This document shows positions 25,448-34,713 of a DNA stretch of 50,026 bases, piece after piece (the stretch's first letter is position 1; each line of letters begins with the position of its first letter). The position numbers and the translations under genes were made by a program. The DNA comes from Bacillota bacterium (lineage in GTDB: Bacteria > Bacillota > Clostridia > Lachnospirales > Lachnospiraceae), in assembly GCA_023413555.1 (NCBI GenBank), contig JAEZPG010000063.1, positions 1-50,026 on the forward strand, in the 5' to 3' direction. The notes under the pieces are model-generated. The model saw only the letters and a program-made list of their open reading frames with translations. It searched no databases and was not told where the DNA came from.

Positions 25448-25491
25448 AGGTGCTCCTTTACTCTAATATATTGTAGTATATGAGTTTTTAA

Positions 25492-25686
25492 TTACTTATC
25501 TTGATTATTAATTATACACAGGCCTTCACAGATACAAGAGAAGTACTTCACCACATTGCCACTGTATATTGCGATTTTATCTGCACCACAAAAGCGATCA
25601 TCCCGTATATATGGTAGATTGTCATACATAGTTATATTGTATTCTAGTGAAGAATCATAATGTTTTTTATTTACTTGTGTGCCCAT
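25492..25686 (-). CDS. Small protein of unknown function
   Basis: A 64-residue frame with a good ribosome site (GAGGTG six bases upstream of ATG) and a promoter just ahead, so it is probably a real gene. The product has three Cys in its C-terminal half (RFCGAD and FSCICEG) but no recognised motif, signal peptide or membrane segment. It may share a transcript with the DUF523 gene. Confidence 0.5.
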   Translation of the reverse strand: MGTQVNKKHYDSSLEYNITMYDNLPYIRDDRFCGADKIAIYSGNVVKYFSCICEGLCIINNQDK

Positions 25687-25712
25687 AAGTACACCTCACA
25701 GTTCCTATAAAA

Positions 25713-25741
25713 ATATTAGGATAAATACAAAAAATATACAA
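25713..25741 (-). promoter_or_regulatory. Promoter of the small ORF and DUF523 gene
   Basis: On the minus strand TTGTAT (25741-25736), a 17-base spacer, TAATAT (25718-25713), about 27 bases before the start codon. Confidence 0.5.
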
Positions 25742-25793
25742 AATTCATATTATATTATACATCATTGAGTGGAAAATGGAAGATTAGAGGGAC

Positions 25794-28445
25794 TTATTTC
25801 CCAGTATTTTCTTGTGAATTAGCTTTTTTTTGCAGTTCTATAATAATAATTGGCATTACAGATAGCATTAGTACTATAAACCATTGATTTAGGGTAAGTG
25901 GCGCCGCTTTAAAGATAGCAGCAAGAGGTTTTACAGAGATTACAACAATCTGTATAAAACCACATAATATAAATGATAGGGTAAGTTTTTTATTCGTAAA
26001 CCAGCCGATTTTAAAGATAGATTCACTGCTACGCATATTAAAGGAATGAAACAGTTGACTTAAGGATAATACAGCAAAACACATGGTGCGGCCAACTTGA
26101 GGCTCTGAGTAAAAACGCCCGCCTAAAGTGTCATACACCTGATAACCAATATAGAAGGCGGATAGAGCTAAAGCGCCAATCATGAAGCCTTCGAACAATA
26201 TTTTAAAGGCTAGCCCATCGGCAAAGATACTCTTAGATGGAGAGAGAGGCTTGCGGTGCATTATGCTCTTTTCCACAGGTTCAACTCCCAGTGCGATAGC
26301 GGGAAGGGAGTCTGTCACAAGATTTACCCAAAGCAGTTGGACGGCAACTAAAGGAGTTGGCAAACCTAAAAGGATAGCTACAAAGATTGTCAGTATCTCT
26401 CCGATGTTACTAGATAAAAGAAAATGAATGGCTTTCTTTATATTATCGTAGATTCCACGACCTTCCCGTACAGCCTCTACTATAGTAGCAAAATTATCAT
26501 CTGTAAGAATCATATCGGAGGCATTTTTAGCAACATCGGTACCGGTTTGCCCCATTGCACAGCCAATGTCCGAAGCTTTTAGAGCAGGAGCGTCATTTAC
26601 GCCATCACCTGTCATGGCTACTACTTCATTATTGGCTTGGTAGGCTTTCACAATCTTTACTTTATGTTCAGGTGATACTCTTGCAAATACACTGTAATTG
26701 TGAATCGTATCTGATAAAACTGAGTCAGTCATCATATTTAATTCACTTCCTGTGATAGCCTGGGAGTTATTATCTAATATTCCTAGTTCTTTCGCTATGG
26801 CACATGCAGTGGTAACGTGATCTCCTGTAATCATTACAGGTTTGATGCCAGCTTCCGTACAGGTTCTTACGGCAGCTTTAACCTCTGGTCTTGGCGGATC
26901 AATCATCCCGACTAATCCAAGATATATAAGTCCATTTTCTAGATTCTTGTCGTCTATATACTCGATTTCCTTATAAGCTAGAGCAATGACTCTAAGGGCC
27001 ATACCTGCAAGCGTTGTATTTTGCCTAATAATTGTTTTCCGGTGATAATCTGTCATTGGTACGATAGTGCCATGTTGGTAGATGTATTTACAGCGACCTA
27101 GCAAAATCTCTGGCGCGCCTTTGGTAATAACCCGCAAGTGATTTCTCATTTTATGTACTGTTGTCATTAGTTTTCGATTAGAGTCAAAGGCCAATTCAAA
27201 GACTCTCGGATACATAAGGTCTAATTTCTGCTTCAGTAGACCGTTGTGGTAAGCTGCAAGAACAAGAGCATTTTCTGTTGGTTCTCCTGTAGTGGATACC
27301 TCTTCCTTGGTAATCTGTAGGACAGAATCGTTACAGAGAGCTCCCAGGGTAAATAAATCTTTACCAAATGTGGAGGAGAAGGCTTCTTCTCCCATACAGG
27401 AGGTAATTTTTGAGACTGTCATTTTATTCTGTGTCAGGGTTCCCGTTTTATCCGAACAGATAATAGTGGCTCCACCTAGTGTCTCCACAGCAGGAAGTTT
27501 ACGAATTACAGCGTTCTTCTTTGCCATACGTTGTACTCCGAGACTTAACATTATAGTAACGATGGCAGGAAGACCTTCGGGAATTGCTGCAACTGCCAAA
27601 CTGACACTGGTCATAAACATGTCAAAAACAGGAAGTTTCTTCACAACTCCCAGAATAAAGATGACAATACAAATTAATAAAGCGGATATTCCAAGAATCT
27701 TACTGGTTCCAGCTAATTTCTTTTGAAGAGGGGTAGCAGGAGCATCATCATTTAATATGAGCTTTGCAATGTGTCCTACCTCAGTATTCATACCAGTTGC
27801 TATCACAATGGCACTTCCTCGTCCATATGTGACGATAGAGGAGGAAAGTACCAGGTTACTACGCTCGCTAACGAGGGTATCTGCTGGAAGGATACAAAGA
27901 GCATCCTTATCCACAGGATGGGACTCTCCAGTTAGAGAGGACTCTTCCACTTTTAAGTTGTAGGCTTCAATGAGCCGGGCATCTGCCGGTACAAAATATC
28001 CAGCCTCTAGAAAAATGATATCACCTGGTACCAGCTGATTAGCATCCATGCTTATAATAGAACCATTTCGCTTTACGATAGCATTAGGTGCAGCCAGCTT
28101 TTTTAGCGCTTCTAGAGATTTCTCCGCCTTAGCTTCTTGAATTACACCTAAAACAGCATTAAGAGTAATGATTAGAAAGATTATGATAGGATCCAGATAA
28201 TCCACATTATCCTTCAACAATGAAACAAAGAAGGAGATGCCGGCAGCGGCTATCAAGGTAAGAATCATGAAATCCTTAAACTGTTCGAAGAATTTATGGA
28301 TAACAGTTCTATTCTTGGGAGTGGCCAGTTCATTAGGACCATACTTATGTAAGCGTCTGACAGCTTCCTTTGCCTGTAATCCTACCGTAATGTCAGTATT
28401 AAGTTCTGTGGCGGCCTCTGTAAATGATATACTGTGCCAGTTCAT
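25794..28445 (-). CDS. P2A-type cation-transporting P-type ATPase (probably Ca2+)
   Basis: An 883-residue membrane pump. Actuator motif TGES (172-175), PEGL in helix 4 (289-292, SERCA-like), phosphorylated D332 in DKTGTLT, nucleotide-binding KGAPE, MITGDH and hinge TGDGVNDAPALK are all intact. The helix 6 sequence NLVTDSLPA keeps the Asn and Asp of the SERCA calcium site. These features favour Ca2+ (or Mn2+) export over Na+/K+ or Mg2+. The start at 28445 follows AAGGGGGA. Divergent from ytaF; no partner gene is adjacent on its strand. Confidence 0.92.
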   Translation of the reverse strand: MNWHSISFTEAATELNTDITVGLQAKEAVRRLHKYGPNELATPKNRTVIHKFFEQFKDFMILTLIAAAGISFFVSLLKDNVDYLDPIIIFLIITLNAVLGVIQEAKAEKSLEALKKLAAPNAIVKRNGSIISMDANQLVPGDIIFLEAGYFVPADARLIEAYNLKVEESSLTGESHPVDKDALCILPADTLVSERSNLVLSSSIVTYGRGSAIVIATGMNTEVGHIAKLILNDDAPATPLQKKLAGTSKILGISALLICIVIFILGVVKKLPVFDMFMTSVSLAVAAIPEGLPAIVTIMLSLGVQRMAKKNAVIRKLPAVETLGGATIICSDKTGTLTQNKMTVSKITSCMGEEAFSSTFGKDLFTLGALCNDSVLQITKEEVSTTGEPTENALVLAAYHNGLLKQKLDLMYPRVFELAFDSNRKLMTTVHKMRNHLRVITKGAPEILLGRCKYIYQHGTIVPMTDYHRKTIIRQNTTLAGMALRVIALAYKEIEYIDDKNLENGLIYLGLVGMIDPPRPEVKAAVRTCTEAGIKPVMITGDHVTTACAIAKELGILDNNSQAITGSELNMMTDSVLSDTIHNYSVFARVSPEHKVKIVKAYQANNEVVAMTGDGVNDAPALKASDIGCAMGQTGTDVAKNASDMILTDDNFATIVEAVREGRGIYDNIKKAIHFLLSSNIGEILTIFVAILLGLPTPLVAVQLLWVNLVTDSLPAIALGVEPVEKSIMHRKPLSPSKSIFADGLAFKILFEGFMIGALALSAFYIGYQVYDTLGGRFYSEPQVGRTMCFAVLSLSQLFHSFNMRSSESIFKIGWFTNKKLTLSFILCGFIQIVVISVKPLAAIFKAAPLTLNQWFIVLMLSVMPIIIIELQKKANSQENTGK

Positions 28446-28618
28446 GATAATCCCCCTTAGGCTTTTATTGCAGATTCCTGCTCATGGAGTAAAGGCTTTG
28501 CTTATCAAATTATATGTCCAAACCTAGGTTTTATACTTCATGACATAATTTTTTAGTCACCCTGAGGCAACCCTCACATATGTTATAAAGAGAAGACATA
28601 TTCTGACTAGGTGAAAAA

Positions 28619-29176
28619 ATGCTTTGGAATGTAATTGTAATCTCAGTTTCACTGAGTATGGATGCTCTAGGGATTGGGATTTCATATAGGCTGAAAGGAG
28701 TAGATATTACTCATCCTGCCAAAATTACCATTGGATTAGTATCTGTACTTGTAATGTGGCTTTCCTTATTTTTGGGAAGAATGATACAACAAGTCTTTCC
28801 TACAGATGTTGCAAAGATTATAGGTTGTAGTATACTTGGTCTAATGGGACTATCCTTTATTCGCAGTGCTCTTTATGGTCAAGAGGATGCTACCTATGAT
28901 TTTAATAAATCCAAGAAGATAGATTGGTGGGAAGCCATCGTATTAGGATTCGCCTTATCCATAGACTCAGTCAGTGCCGGTATAGCTGCTGTGACAATGG
29001 GACTTGGCAATTATTTCATTCCCTTTTGCGTAGGTTTTATGCAGGTAATATTTTTATATATGGCAGAATTTTTGATTGCAAGAACGAAAATAATAAAGCA
29101 TATAAACAAGAAAATATGTGGAACTTGTTCAGGAATATTGTTGCTAGTAATTGCTTCTGTGCGATTATTAGGGTAG
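28619..29176 (+). CDS. ytaF: Sporulation membrane protein YtaF (MntP-related)
   Basis: A 185-residue protein with about six membrane helices. The N-terminal SVSLSMDALGIGISYRLKGV and the internal GFALSIDSVSAGIAAV are the duplicated acidic motifs of the YtaF family, distant relatives of MntP (LSMDA/SIDA). In Bacillus the family is linked to sporulation; the transported ion is not known. The start at 28619 has AGGTGA seven bases upstream. It lies 34 bases before the TruA-like gene, suggesting a two-gene operon. I did not find a confident sigma-E or sigma-G promoter. Confidence 0.82.
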   Translation: MLWNVIVISVSLSMDALGIGISYRLKGVDITHPAKITIGLVSVLVMWLSLFLGRMIQQVFPTDVAKIIGCSILGLMGLSFIRSALYGQEDATYDFNKSKKIDWWEAIVLGFALSIDSVSAGIAAVTMGLGNYFIPFCVGFMQVIFLYMAEFLIARTKIIKHINKKICGTCSGILLLVIASVRLLG

Positions 29177-29210
29177 AATATAGTATGTGGAGAAGCACTA
29201 GGAGAATACA

Positions 29211-29957
29211 GTGGAAACATATAAGATAATAATAGAATATGACGGAACCAGGTATGGTGGTTTTAAGAAAACGAAAAGGGGAGGTACTGTCTCTATTCAA
29301 GAGAAGATAGAGACAGTGTTATCCCGTATGGAACATGGTGAGAACTTTATTATGACAGCGGCTGTGAATACAGAGCCAGGCGTTCATAGTTTGGGACAAA
29401 CGATATCTTATGGGACGCATCAGCGCTTTGATGCAGGAACAATAAAACAATATATGAATCAGTATTTGCCTATGGATATTGTAGTTAGGGAAGTAAAGCT
29501 GGCAAGGGAGGGCTTTCATGCCGAGGTTGCTAAGTCCTTCAAAAGATATCAGTATAGAATGCAGACCGGTAATTATAAAAATGTTATGGAACAAGCCTAT
29601 ATGGACTATGAACCGGAGGGACCAGATTTGTCGGCTATAAGAAACGGGATGAAGTTACTATCTGGGACCAATGATTTTATTGTATTTAACAATAATCCGA
29701 GACTGAAAAAATCCACCATCAGAACTATTGATAAGCTACAGATGAAGGTGGATAGACAGGAAATTAATATTTATTGTCAAATTGATCAAGTATGGCCGGG
29801 TCTCATTCCATCGATTTTTGGGACATTGTTGCAAGTGGGGCAACATAAACTAGATTTGGAGGAGCTTAAAAGAAAGCTTAAGGAGAAGCAAATGGGCTCC
29901 CTTAGCATATGGGCTCCTACAAAAGCTATCCTACTTCAGAAGGTGCTCTATGAATAA
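29211..29957 (+). CDS. TruA-like pseudouridine synthase lacking the catalytic Asp
   Basis: A 248-residue member of the TruA family, which normally makes pseudouridine at tRNA positions 38-40. The fold markers IIIEYDGTRYGGF and GVHSLGQ are recognisable. However, the universal GRTDAGVHA motif reads VNTEPGVHS (residues 52-60): the catalytic Asp is E55 and the neighbouring Arg is N53. The FHARFSA-type motif reads FHAEVAKS, losing another Arg. Either activity is lost or changed, or the protein now only binds RNA. The start is GTG at 29211 with AGGAGA six bases upstream. It ends seven bases from the convergent dedA gene and is probably co-transcribed with ytaF. Confidence 0.8.
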   Translation: METYKIIIEYDGTRYGGFKKTKRGGTVSIQEKIETVLSRMEHGENFIMTAAVNTEPGVHSLGQTISYGTHQRFDAGTIKQYMNQYLPMDIVVREVKLAREGFHAEVAKSFKRYQYRMQTGNYKNVMEQAYMDYEPEGPDLSAIRNGMKLLSGTNDFIVFNNNPRLKKSTIRTIDKLQMKVDRQEINIYCQIDQVWPGLIPSIFGTLLQVGQHKLDLEELKRKLKEKQMGSLSIWAPTKAILLQKVLYE

Positions 29958-29963
29958 TACTTA

Positions 29964-30572
29964 CTAGACCACTTTCTTTGGAAGAAGTTTTTTTAATGGA
30001 GTTACTCGAAAAAGAATAATTAGTATGCCAATAATTAATAAGGGTATGAGTACTATTTTATAACGGGAATAATACTCGCCGACAATTTTCCAATTTTCTC
30101 TTAGGGTGTAACCAAGCCCGATTAGTATGATATTCCATGTGGTAATACCGATAGCGGAGGCCGAGATAAAAACAGAGTACTTTTGTTTGGTAACTCCAGA
30201 TATAAAGGCAATATAGGTACGACAGATTGGAATAACTCGACCGATACAGACAGCCAAGGAGCCATATTTATCAAAGCGTGCAAAGGAGTTGTCTAATCCA
30301 TTCTCAGTGCTGGGGAACCTTTTTTTAAGTCGGTTAATCAGGGGAAGCCCACCAACTCTACCTATGACATAGCAGATACTTGTTCCAATAAGCCCCGCAA
30401 TTACACTAATAATAATTATAGTAAAAAAGCTGATGTGCTGATAGGAAGCAACCGCTCCTGAAAATGGAAGTACAATTTCACTGGAGACAGGAAAACATGC
30501 ATACTCAATCAGTATTAAGAAAAACATAGCAATTAGTCCGTATTCATAGATTAAATTCGTAAAGAAACTCAT
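29964..30572 (-). CDS. DedA family membrane protein
   Basis: A 202-residue protein of the DedA/VTT superfamily, implicated in lipid scrambling and membrane homeostasis. Visible: EYACFPVSSEIVLPFSG, the GxxxGxxxxYxxGR-like IAGLIGTSICYVIGRVGG, FDKYGSLAVCIGRVIPICRTYIAFISG with the conserved Arg pair, and NIILIGLGYTLRENW. Four or five membrane segments. The start at 30572 has GAGGGA five bases upstream; a frame open to 30629 has none. Divergent from the L,D-transpeptidase gene. Confidence 0.9.
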   Translation of the reverse strand: MSFFTNLIYEYGLIAMFFLILIEYACFPVSSEIVLPFSGAVASYQHISFFTIIIISVIAGLIGTSICYVIGRVGGLPLINRLKKRFPSTENGLDNSFARFDKYGSLAVCIGRVIPICRTYIAFISGVTKQKYSVFISASAIGITTWNIILIGLGYTLRENWKIVGEYYSRYKIVLIPLLIIGILIILFRVTPLKKLLPKKVV

Positions 30573-30679
30573 TATTCCCTCATAATATACATAATTATTA
30601 TATATATATTGTTTCCTAAAAAGATTCATGCTATGCTACTACAAAAATACTATAGAACATAATAAAAGGCGATGGTTAA

Positions 30680-32095
30680 ATGAAAGAAAAACAGAATAAA
30701 AAAAGATTGATAGTATTTAGCAGTCTATTGATTATAATGGTATTATATGTCGTAATGGGAGTACATAAACCACAGCAAGTTAGTGCTGCATCGACGAAAA
30801 AGACCTCTACTGCAAAGTATCCATACCTAATTAAAGTTAATAAAAAGATGAATACTGTTACCATTTATAAAAAGGATGCGAAAGGGAAGTACACGGTTCC
30901 GGTAAAAGCCATGGTATGTTCTACAGGAAAAAACACTCCTATTGGTACTTTTAATACGAAAGCAAAGTATCGTTGGAAATGGCTTTATCATAATGTATAT
31001 GGCCAGTATTCTACCAGAATAACAGGGCCTATACTGTTTCACTCTGTTTACTACTACAAGAAAGATCCATCTACTCTTTCTGTAAAAGAATTTAATAAGT
31101 TAGGAACATCTGCTTCTATGGGTTGTGTTAGGTTGCAAGTAGTGGATGCCAAATGGATTTATGATAACTGTAGTGTAGGGACTAAAGTGGTTATTTATAA
31201 TAGCAAAAACCCAGGGCCTCTTGGAAAGCCACAGGCTATAAAAATGGGAAAGATGTTTACTTGGGACCCTACAGATACTACGAATAAGAAAAATCCTTAT
31301 AACAAGAAAAAGCCAACTATAACTGGAGTAAAGAATATTACTATAGCTTATGGAAGTACATTTCTTCCTAAGAAGGGAATGAAAGCATACAATACCTGTG
31401 GGTATAAGATTACCAATTCTGTTAAGGTGATCAGTAATGTAAATATCAAGGTTGCCGGAAACTATAAGGTTACCTATAAGGTTACGGACAAGTTAAATCG
31501 GAAAGTTACAAAGACAATTACTGTGAAGGTAAAACCAAAGGCAGGTATGCCAATCATATCTGGGGTTAGTGATAAGCAGTATCTATATAATAAATATAAG
31601 GATTTGCCTCTTAGCGCTTATGTGTTAAATGGAATCACTGCCCATGTAGGTGGACAAAAGTTAGGTTCTTCTTATATAAAATATACTGTAAAGGCAGTGA
31701 TTAATAATAATTCTATGGTCAAATATGCAGTTACCTACTCCGTTACCAATGGATCCTACAAAGCAACAAAGACTGCTTATATCTATTTGGATAAGCAGGC
31801 TCCAACGATATCAGGAGCTCAGGATATGGAATTAACGGCACAGCAGTTAGAGGACTTAAAAAGGCAACTGGAGGAAAAGAACTACAGGGATGTAACCTTT
31901 GTCGACAACTGTACAGCCAGTAATCAATTAGTAATTACCACATCGCTTAGAGCCGTTGATGACAGTTACTATCGACTGATATATAAAGTAAAGGATAAGG
32001 TAGGATTAGTGTCCACTAAGTCTGTCAATATACATATTGTGTTGGAATCAGAGCCAGAAATAGATCCACAACCAGGAGAAAATCCGAGACTATAA
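30680..32095 (+). CDS. L,D-transpeptidase (YkuD) with C-terminal Ig-like repeats
   Basis: A 471-residue exported enzyme. Residues 8-28 form a signal/anchor helix. The YkuD domain (about 47-175) has catalytic H121 in LFHSVYY and C149 in SMGCVRL, so it should form 3-3 peptidoglycan cross-links or attach proteins to the wall. Residues 200-470 are two or three beta-rich Ig-like modules (VKVISNVNIKVAGNYKVTYKV type), probably for wall binding or reach. Own promoter probable but unclear (TTCATG-17-TACTAT at about 30628-30656). The downstream DUF2500 gene is on the same strand but 156 bases away. Confidence 0.9.
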   Translation: MKEKQNKKRLIVFSSLLIIMVLYVVMGVHKPQQVSAASTKKTSTAKYPYLIKVNKKMNTVTIYKKDAKGKYTVPVKAMVCSTGKNTPIGTFNTKAKYRWKWLYHNVYGQYSTRITGPILFHSVYYYKKDPSTLSVKEFNKLGTSASMGCVRLQVVDAKWIYDNCSVGTKVVIYNSKNPGPLGKPQAIKMGKMFTWDPTDTTNKKNPYNKKKPTITGVKNITIAYGSTFLPKKGMKAYNTCGYKITNSVKVISNVNIKVAGNYKVTYKVTDKLNRKVTKTITVKVKPKAGMPIISGVSDKQYLYNKYKDLPLSAYVLNGITAHVGGQKLGSSYIKYTVKAVINNNSMVKYAVTYSVTNGSYKATKTAYIYLDKQAPTISGAQDMELTAQQLEDLKRQLEEKNYRDVTFVDNCTASNQLVITTSLRAVDDSYYRLIYKVKDKVGLVSTKSVNIHIVLESEPEIDPQPGENPRL

Positions 32096-32251
32096 CTAAG
32101 AGTAATCGTACTTCCTTTCATATTGGAAGGAGAATGATATCTGATTAAAAACAGTTATTGAGAAAATTAATCGGTAAGAAAGGTTACAAGAAAACCGTTT
32201 ATTGGTATAATATTTATATAACTATATAAGATGCCGAAAGGAGAGATCAAG

Positions 32252-32614
32252 TTGGAGAAAATATTTTTTTTCATCATGGTTCTTGTTGTACTTATAGTAA
32301 CAACGATTGTATCCCTCACTTTAAGACACCTTAATCTAAAGAGAAAGCATACAATGTCGATGCCGGCTACTGTGGTAGATACAAGAACTAAGGGAAAAAG
32401 TAGAAAAGGTTCCGAATCTACTTACTATGCTACCTTTAAACTGCATAACAACCAGAAAAGAGAATTTGAACTGCCAAAGCATGTTTTAGAAAAAGTCGAG
32501 ATAGGAAAAAAAGGGATGATTACATTTACCTCAAAGCAGTTACTTCATTTTAAGGAAGGCGAACATCCCAATCATTTGTTTACCCATTTTGTAAAAATGA
32601 ACAGAGCACAATAA
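32252..32614 (+). CDS. DUF2500 family membrane-anchored protein
   Basis: A 120-residue protein with one N-terminal membrane helix (about residues 3-24) and a small beta-rich domain (MPATVVDTRTK...YYATFKLHNNQKREFELP) typical of DUF2500. Function unknown. The start is TTG at 32252, seven bases after AAAGGAGAG; an upstream ATG at 32231 lies before that site. Its stop codon is separated from the stop of the convergent asparaginase gene by one base, and I see no terminator between them. Confidence 0.8.
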   Translation: MEKIFFFIMVLVVLIVTTIVSLTLRHLNLKRKHTMSMPATVVDTRTKGKSRKGSESTYYATFKLHNNQKREFELPKHVLEKVEIGKKGMITFTSKQLLHFKEGEHPNHLFTHFVKMNRAQ

Positions 32615-32615
32615 A

Positions 32616-33608
32616 TTAAATGTGATCATAACAGATTGGTTTGTAAAATAGCCGTCTGATTTCATGATTATTGCGTGTTTGTCCAAGAATCCACATCAGC
32701 TTGGTTACAGTGGCCTCTAAGGTCATATTATAAGCTTCTAATACCTGATAGTCCTTTTTAGCCCTGTAGCCAACTTGGTAAAGCTCCATATCGCTTCCTT
32801 CTAAAGGAACCTGAGTGGTCATTACTATCAATTTTCCGGAAGCAATCCAATTCTCTATAGCAGATAAATAGGAGGAGTTCTGATAGACAGGAATACCACC
32901 CACACCAAAACCTTCAATGATTATTATATCGTAGTCTTTCTTCAGACAGGAAAAGATATTTGCTGAGAGTCCAGGTATCAGCTTTAACAGGAAGACTCTT
33001 TCCACCATGGAGTGGCTATAGGTGGGAGTGCATGCATAAGGGATATCTTTAATATAACGAATGATACGGTTATCTCGTATTACCGCGGCAGATGGATAGT
33101 CTACACTAGTAAAGGCGTTGAAGCTTTTAGTACGAATCTTACGTGCTCTAGTTCCAATGATTGCTTGGCCATTGAACATTATGTGGACACCATGACTTTC
33201 GATGGAGGAAGCATAGAGAAAAGCATGAAGTAGATTAGTTCTGGCATCTGTATTCTCTTCATATATAGATTTTTGTGAACCGGTTAGTATAATCGGTTTT
33301 TTTGAATTCTGAATCAAATAGGAAAGGGCAGCAGCGGTATAAGCCATAGTATCTGTGCCATGAGTGATAACGAAACCGTCAAAGTTTTTATAATTCTCCT
33401 GAATACAGTTCACCATTGCTAGCCAGTGAGAGGCAGAAACATTGGTGCTGTCTAGGTTAAATAAAGGTATGGTGGTAACTTCGCAGATACTCCTGACAGA
33501 TGGTATTTTTTCCAGAAGCTCCTTTGATGAAATCAATGGGGTAAGTCCGGTTGTTGTGGGCTTGGAAGCAATGGTGCCACCTGTGGCAATCATTAAAATT
33601 TTGGTCAT
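32616..33608 (-). CDS. ansA: L-asparaginase (type I)
   Basis: A 330-residue cytoplasmic asparaginase, hydrolysing asparagine to aspartate and ammonia. The two catalytic motifs are intact: ATGGTIAS (nucleophile T12) and THGTDTMAYTA. Length and absence of a signal peptide fit the cytoplasmic type I group. It could also be an amidase of related type (GatD-like), but no GatE is near. The ribosome site GGAGCC-type stretch lies just before 33608. Convergent with the DUF2500 gene. Confidence 0.9.
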   Translation of the reverse strand: MTKILMIATGGTIASKPTTTGLTPLISSKELLEKIPSVRSICEVTTIPLFNLDSTNVSASHWLAMVNCIQENYKNFDGFVITHGTDTMAYTAAALSYLIQNSKKPIILTGSQKSIYEENTDARTNLLHAFLYASSIESHGVHIMFNGQAIIGTRARKIRTKSFNAFTSVDYPSAAVIRDNRIIRYIKDIPYACTPTYSHSMVERVFLLKLIPGLSANIFSCLKKDYDIIIIEGFGVGGIPVYQNSSYLSAIENWIASGKLIVMTTQVPLEGSDMELYQVGYRAKKDYQVLEAYNMTLEATVTKLMWILGQTRNNHEIRRLFYKPICYDHI

Positions 33609-33758
33609 AAATGGGCTCCTTATAGCATTCTAATTTCCTAATCTACCATGAAATACATAATTGTTTATGGTTGATTTTGTTGTATTTGGTGCAAATTAAT
33701 TCTATACAATAGTTATTATATTTACAATTATATAGTATGAGGAGTAGACGTAAATATC

Positions 33759-34517
33759 ATGTATAGAGATAAAATGAATTTGTCCAAACGAGGTAGACTT
33801 CTGATTCTAACTGGTTTTACCATACTGTTGTATGGGACTTCGTTATTCCAACAAAAAATGCCGGAAGGGAAAGCTGTATTAGTCACTTCAGACTTTGTAC
33901 GAGAGAAACCAAACAAAATTACTTTTTCTACTGAAACTTACGAAAAGTCCTTTTACAATACTAAAAATGAGCTTTGCCTTAGTCTGGTGTATCGATATCC
34001 TTTGATTAGAGAAGAGGGCAAAGTAAATCTAAAAGCAATCAACCAGCAGATAGAACAGCAACGGGATAAATGGATTGCTTCCCAACAGGATCTTATTGAT
34101 ACTGCCAAAGAGCAAGACCTAATTTGTAATACCAATGGAAATGAAGTAAACTATCGAATTACTTTAAACGAGAATGATATTCTGTCCATCCTATTTGAAG
34201 GATATTTGTATGCCGGAGGGGCTCATGGAATGCCTTATCGAATGCCTCAAACTTTTCGTGTAAGTACTGGTAAGCCTATGTCACTTACAGAGCTAACAGG
34301 ATTAACAAAGGATCAAGTGAAAGCTAAGGTGAATAAGCAATTCACGACACTCTATAATGAGAGTCCTGAAATGTTTTGGGAGAACGCAAAGGAATTAGTT
34401 CAAAATTTATCTTACGATAATTATTCTTACTATGTAGAAAAAGATGGAGTGCATATCTTCTTTGATCCCTACTTTGTAGCGCCATTTGCAGCAGGTTTTA
34501 TCGAATTAATCCTCTAA
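33759..34517 (+). CDS. Exported DUF4163/DUF3298 (RsiV-like) protein
   Basis: A 252-residue protein with an N-terminal membrane anchor (about residues 12-27) and an exported domain. YAGGAHGMPYRMPQTFRVSTGKPMSLTELTG is the hallmark of DUF3298, preceded by a DUF4163-type region. The pair occurs in RsiV (lysozyme-binding anti-sigma factor) and in PdaC-like deacetylases, but neither the sigma-binding tail nor a deacetylase domain is present, so it is probably an envelope sensor or binding protein. The start at 33759 is about 14 bases from GAGGAG, rather far; ATG at 33774 is an alternative. Two hairpins follow. Confidence 0.78.
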   Translation: MYRDKMNLSKRGRLLILTGFTILLYGTSLFQQKMPEGKAVLVTSDFVREKPNKITFSTETYEKSFYNTKNELCLSLVYRYPLIREEGKVNLKAINQQIEQQRDKWIASQQDLIDTAKEQDLICNTNGNEVNYRITLNENDILSILFEGYLYAGGAHGMPYRMPQTFRVSTGKPMSLTELTGLTKDQVKAKVNKQFTTLYNESPEMFWENAKELVQNLSYDNYSYYVEKDGVHIFFDPYFVAPFAAGFIELIL

Positions 34518-34589
34518 TTAGATGAAAGATTAGAGGATACATAGATATTTAAATACTTTGTAATCTTTATTACAAAGTATTTAAATATC
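34511..34589 (+). terminator. Two tandem hairpins, the second with a perfect 21-bp stem
   Basis: CCTCTAAT/ATTAGAGG (34511-34518, 34529-34536) overlaps the stop codon. Then 34544-34564 pairs perfectly over 21 bases with 34569-34589 around a CTTT loop. No T-run follows, so this may stabilise or process the mRNA rather than terminate by itself. Confidence 0.6.
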
Positions 34590-34608
34590 ATTAAATCTTA
34601 GCATATTT

Positions 34609-34637
34609 TTGGACAATATTAATATATTTTGTATAAT
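34609..34637 (+). promoter_or_regulatory. Promoter of the second L,D-transpeptidase gene
   Basis: TTGGAC (34609-34614), 17-base spacer, TATAAT (34632-34637), 76 bases before the start codon. Confidence 0.75.
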
Positions 34638-34713
34638 GATATAGTAAGTCGCATTTTATGACCAAACAGAAATACGTGATAGAAACACTATAATATAAGA
34701 AGAAGAGGATAAT

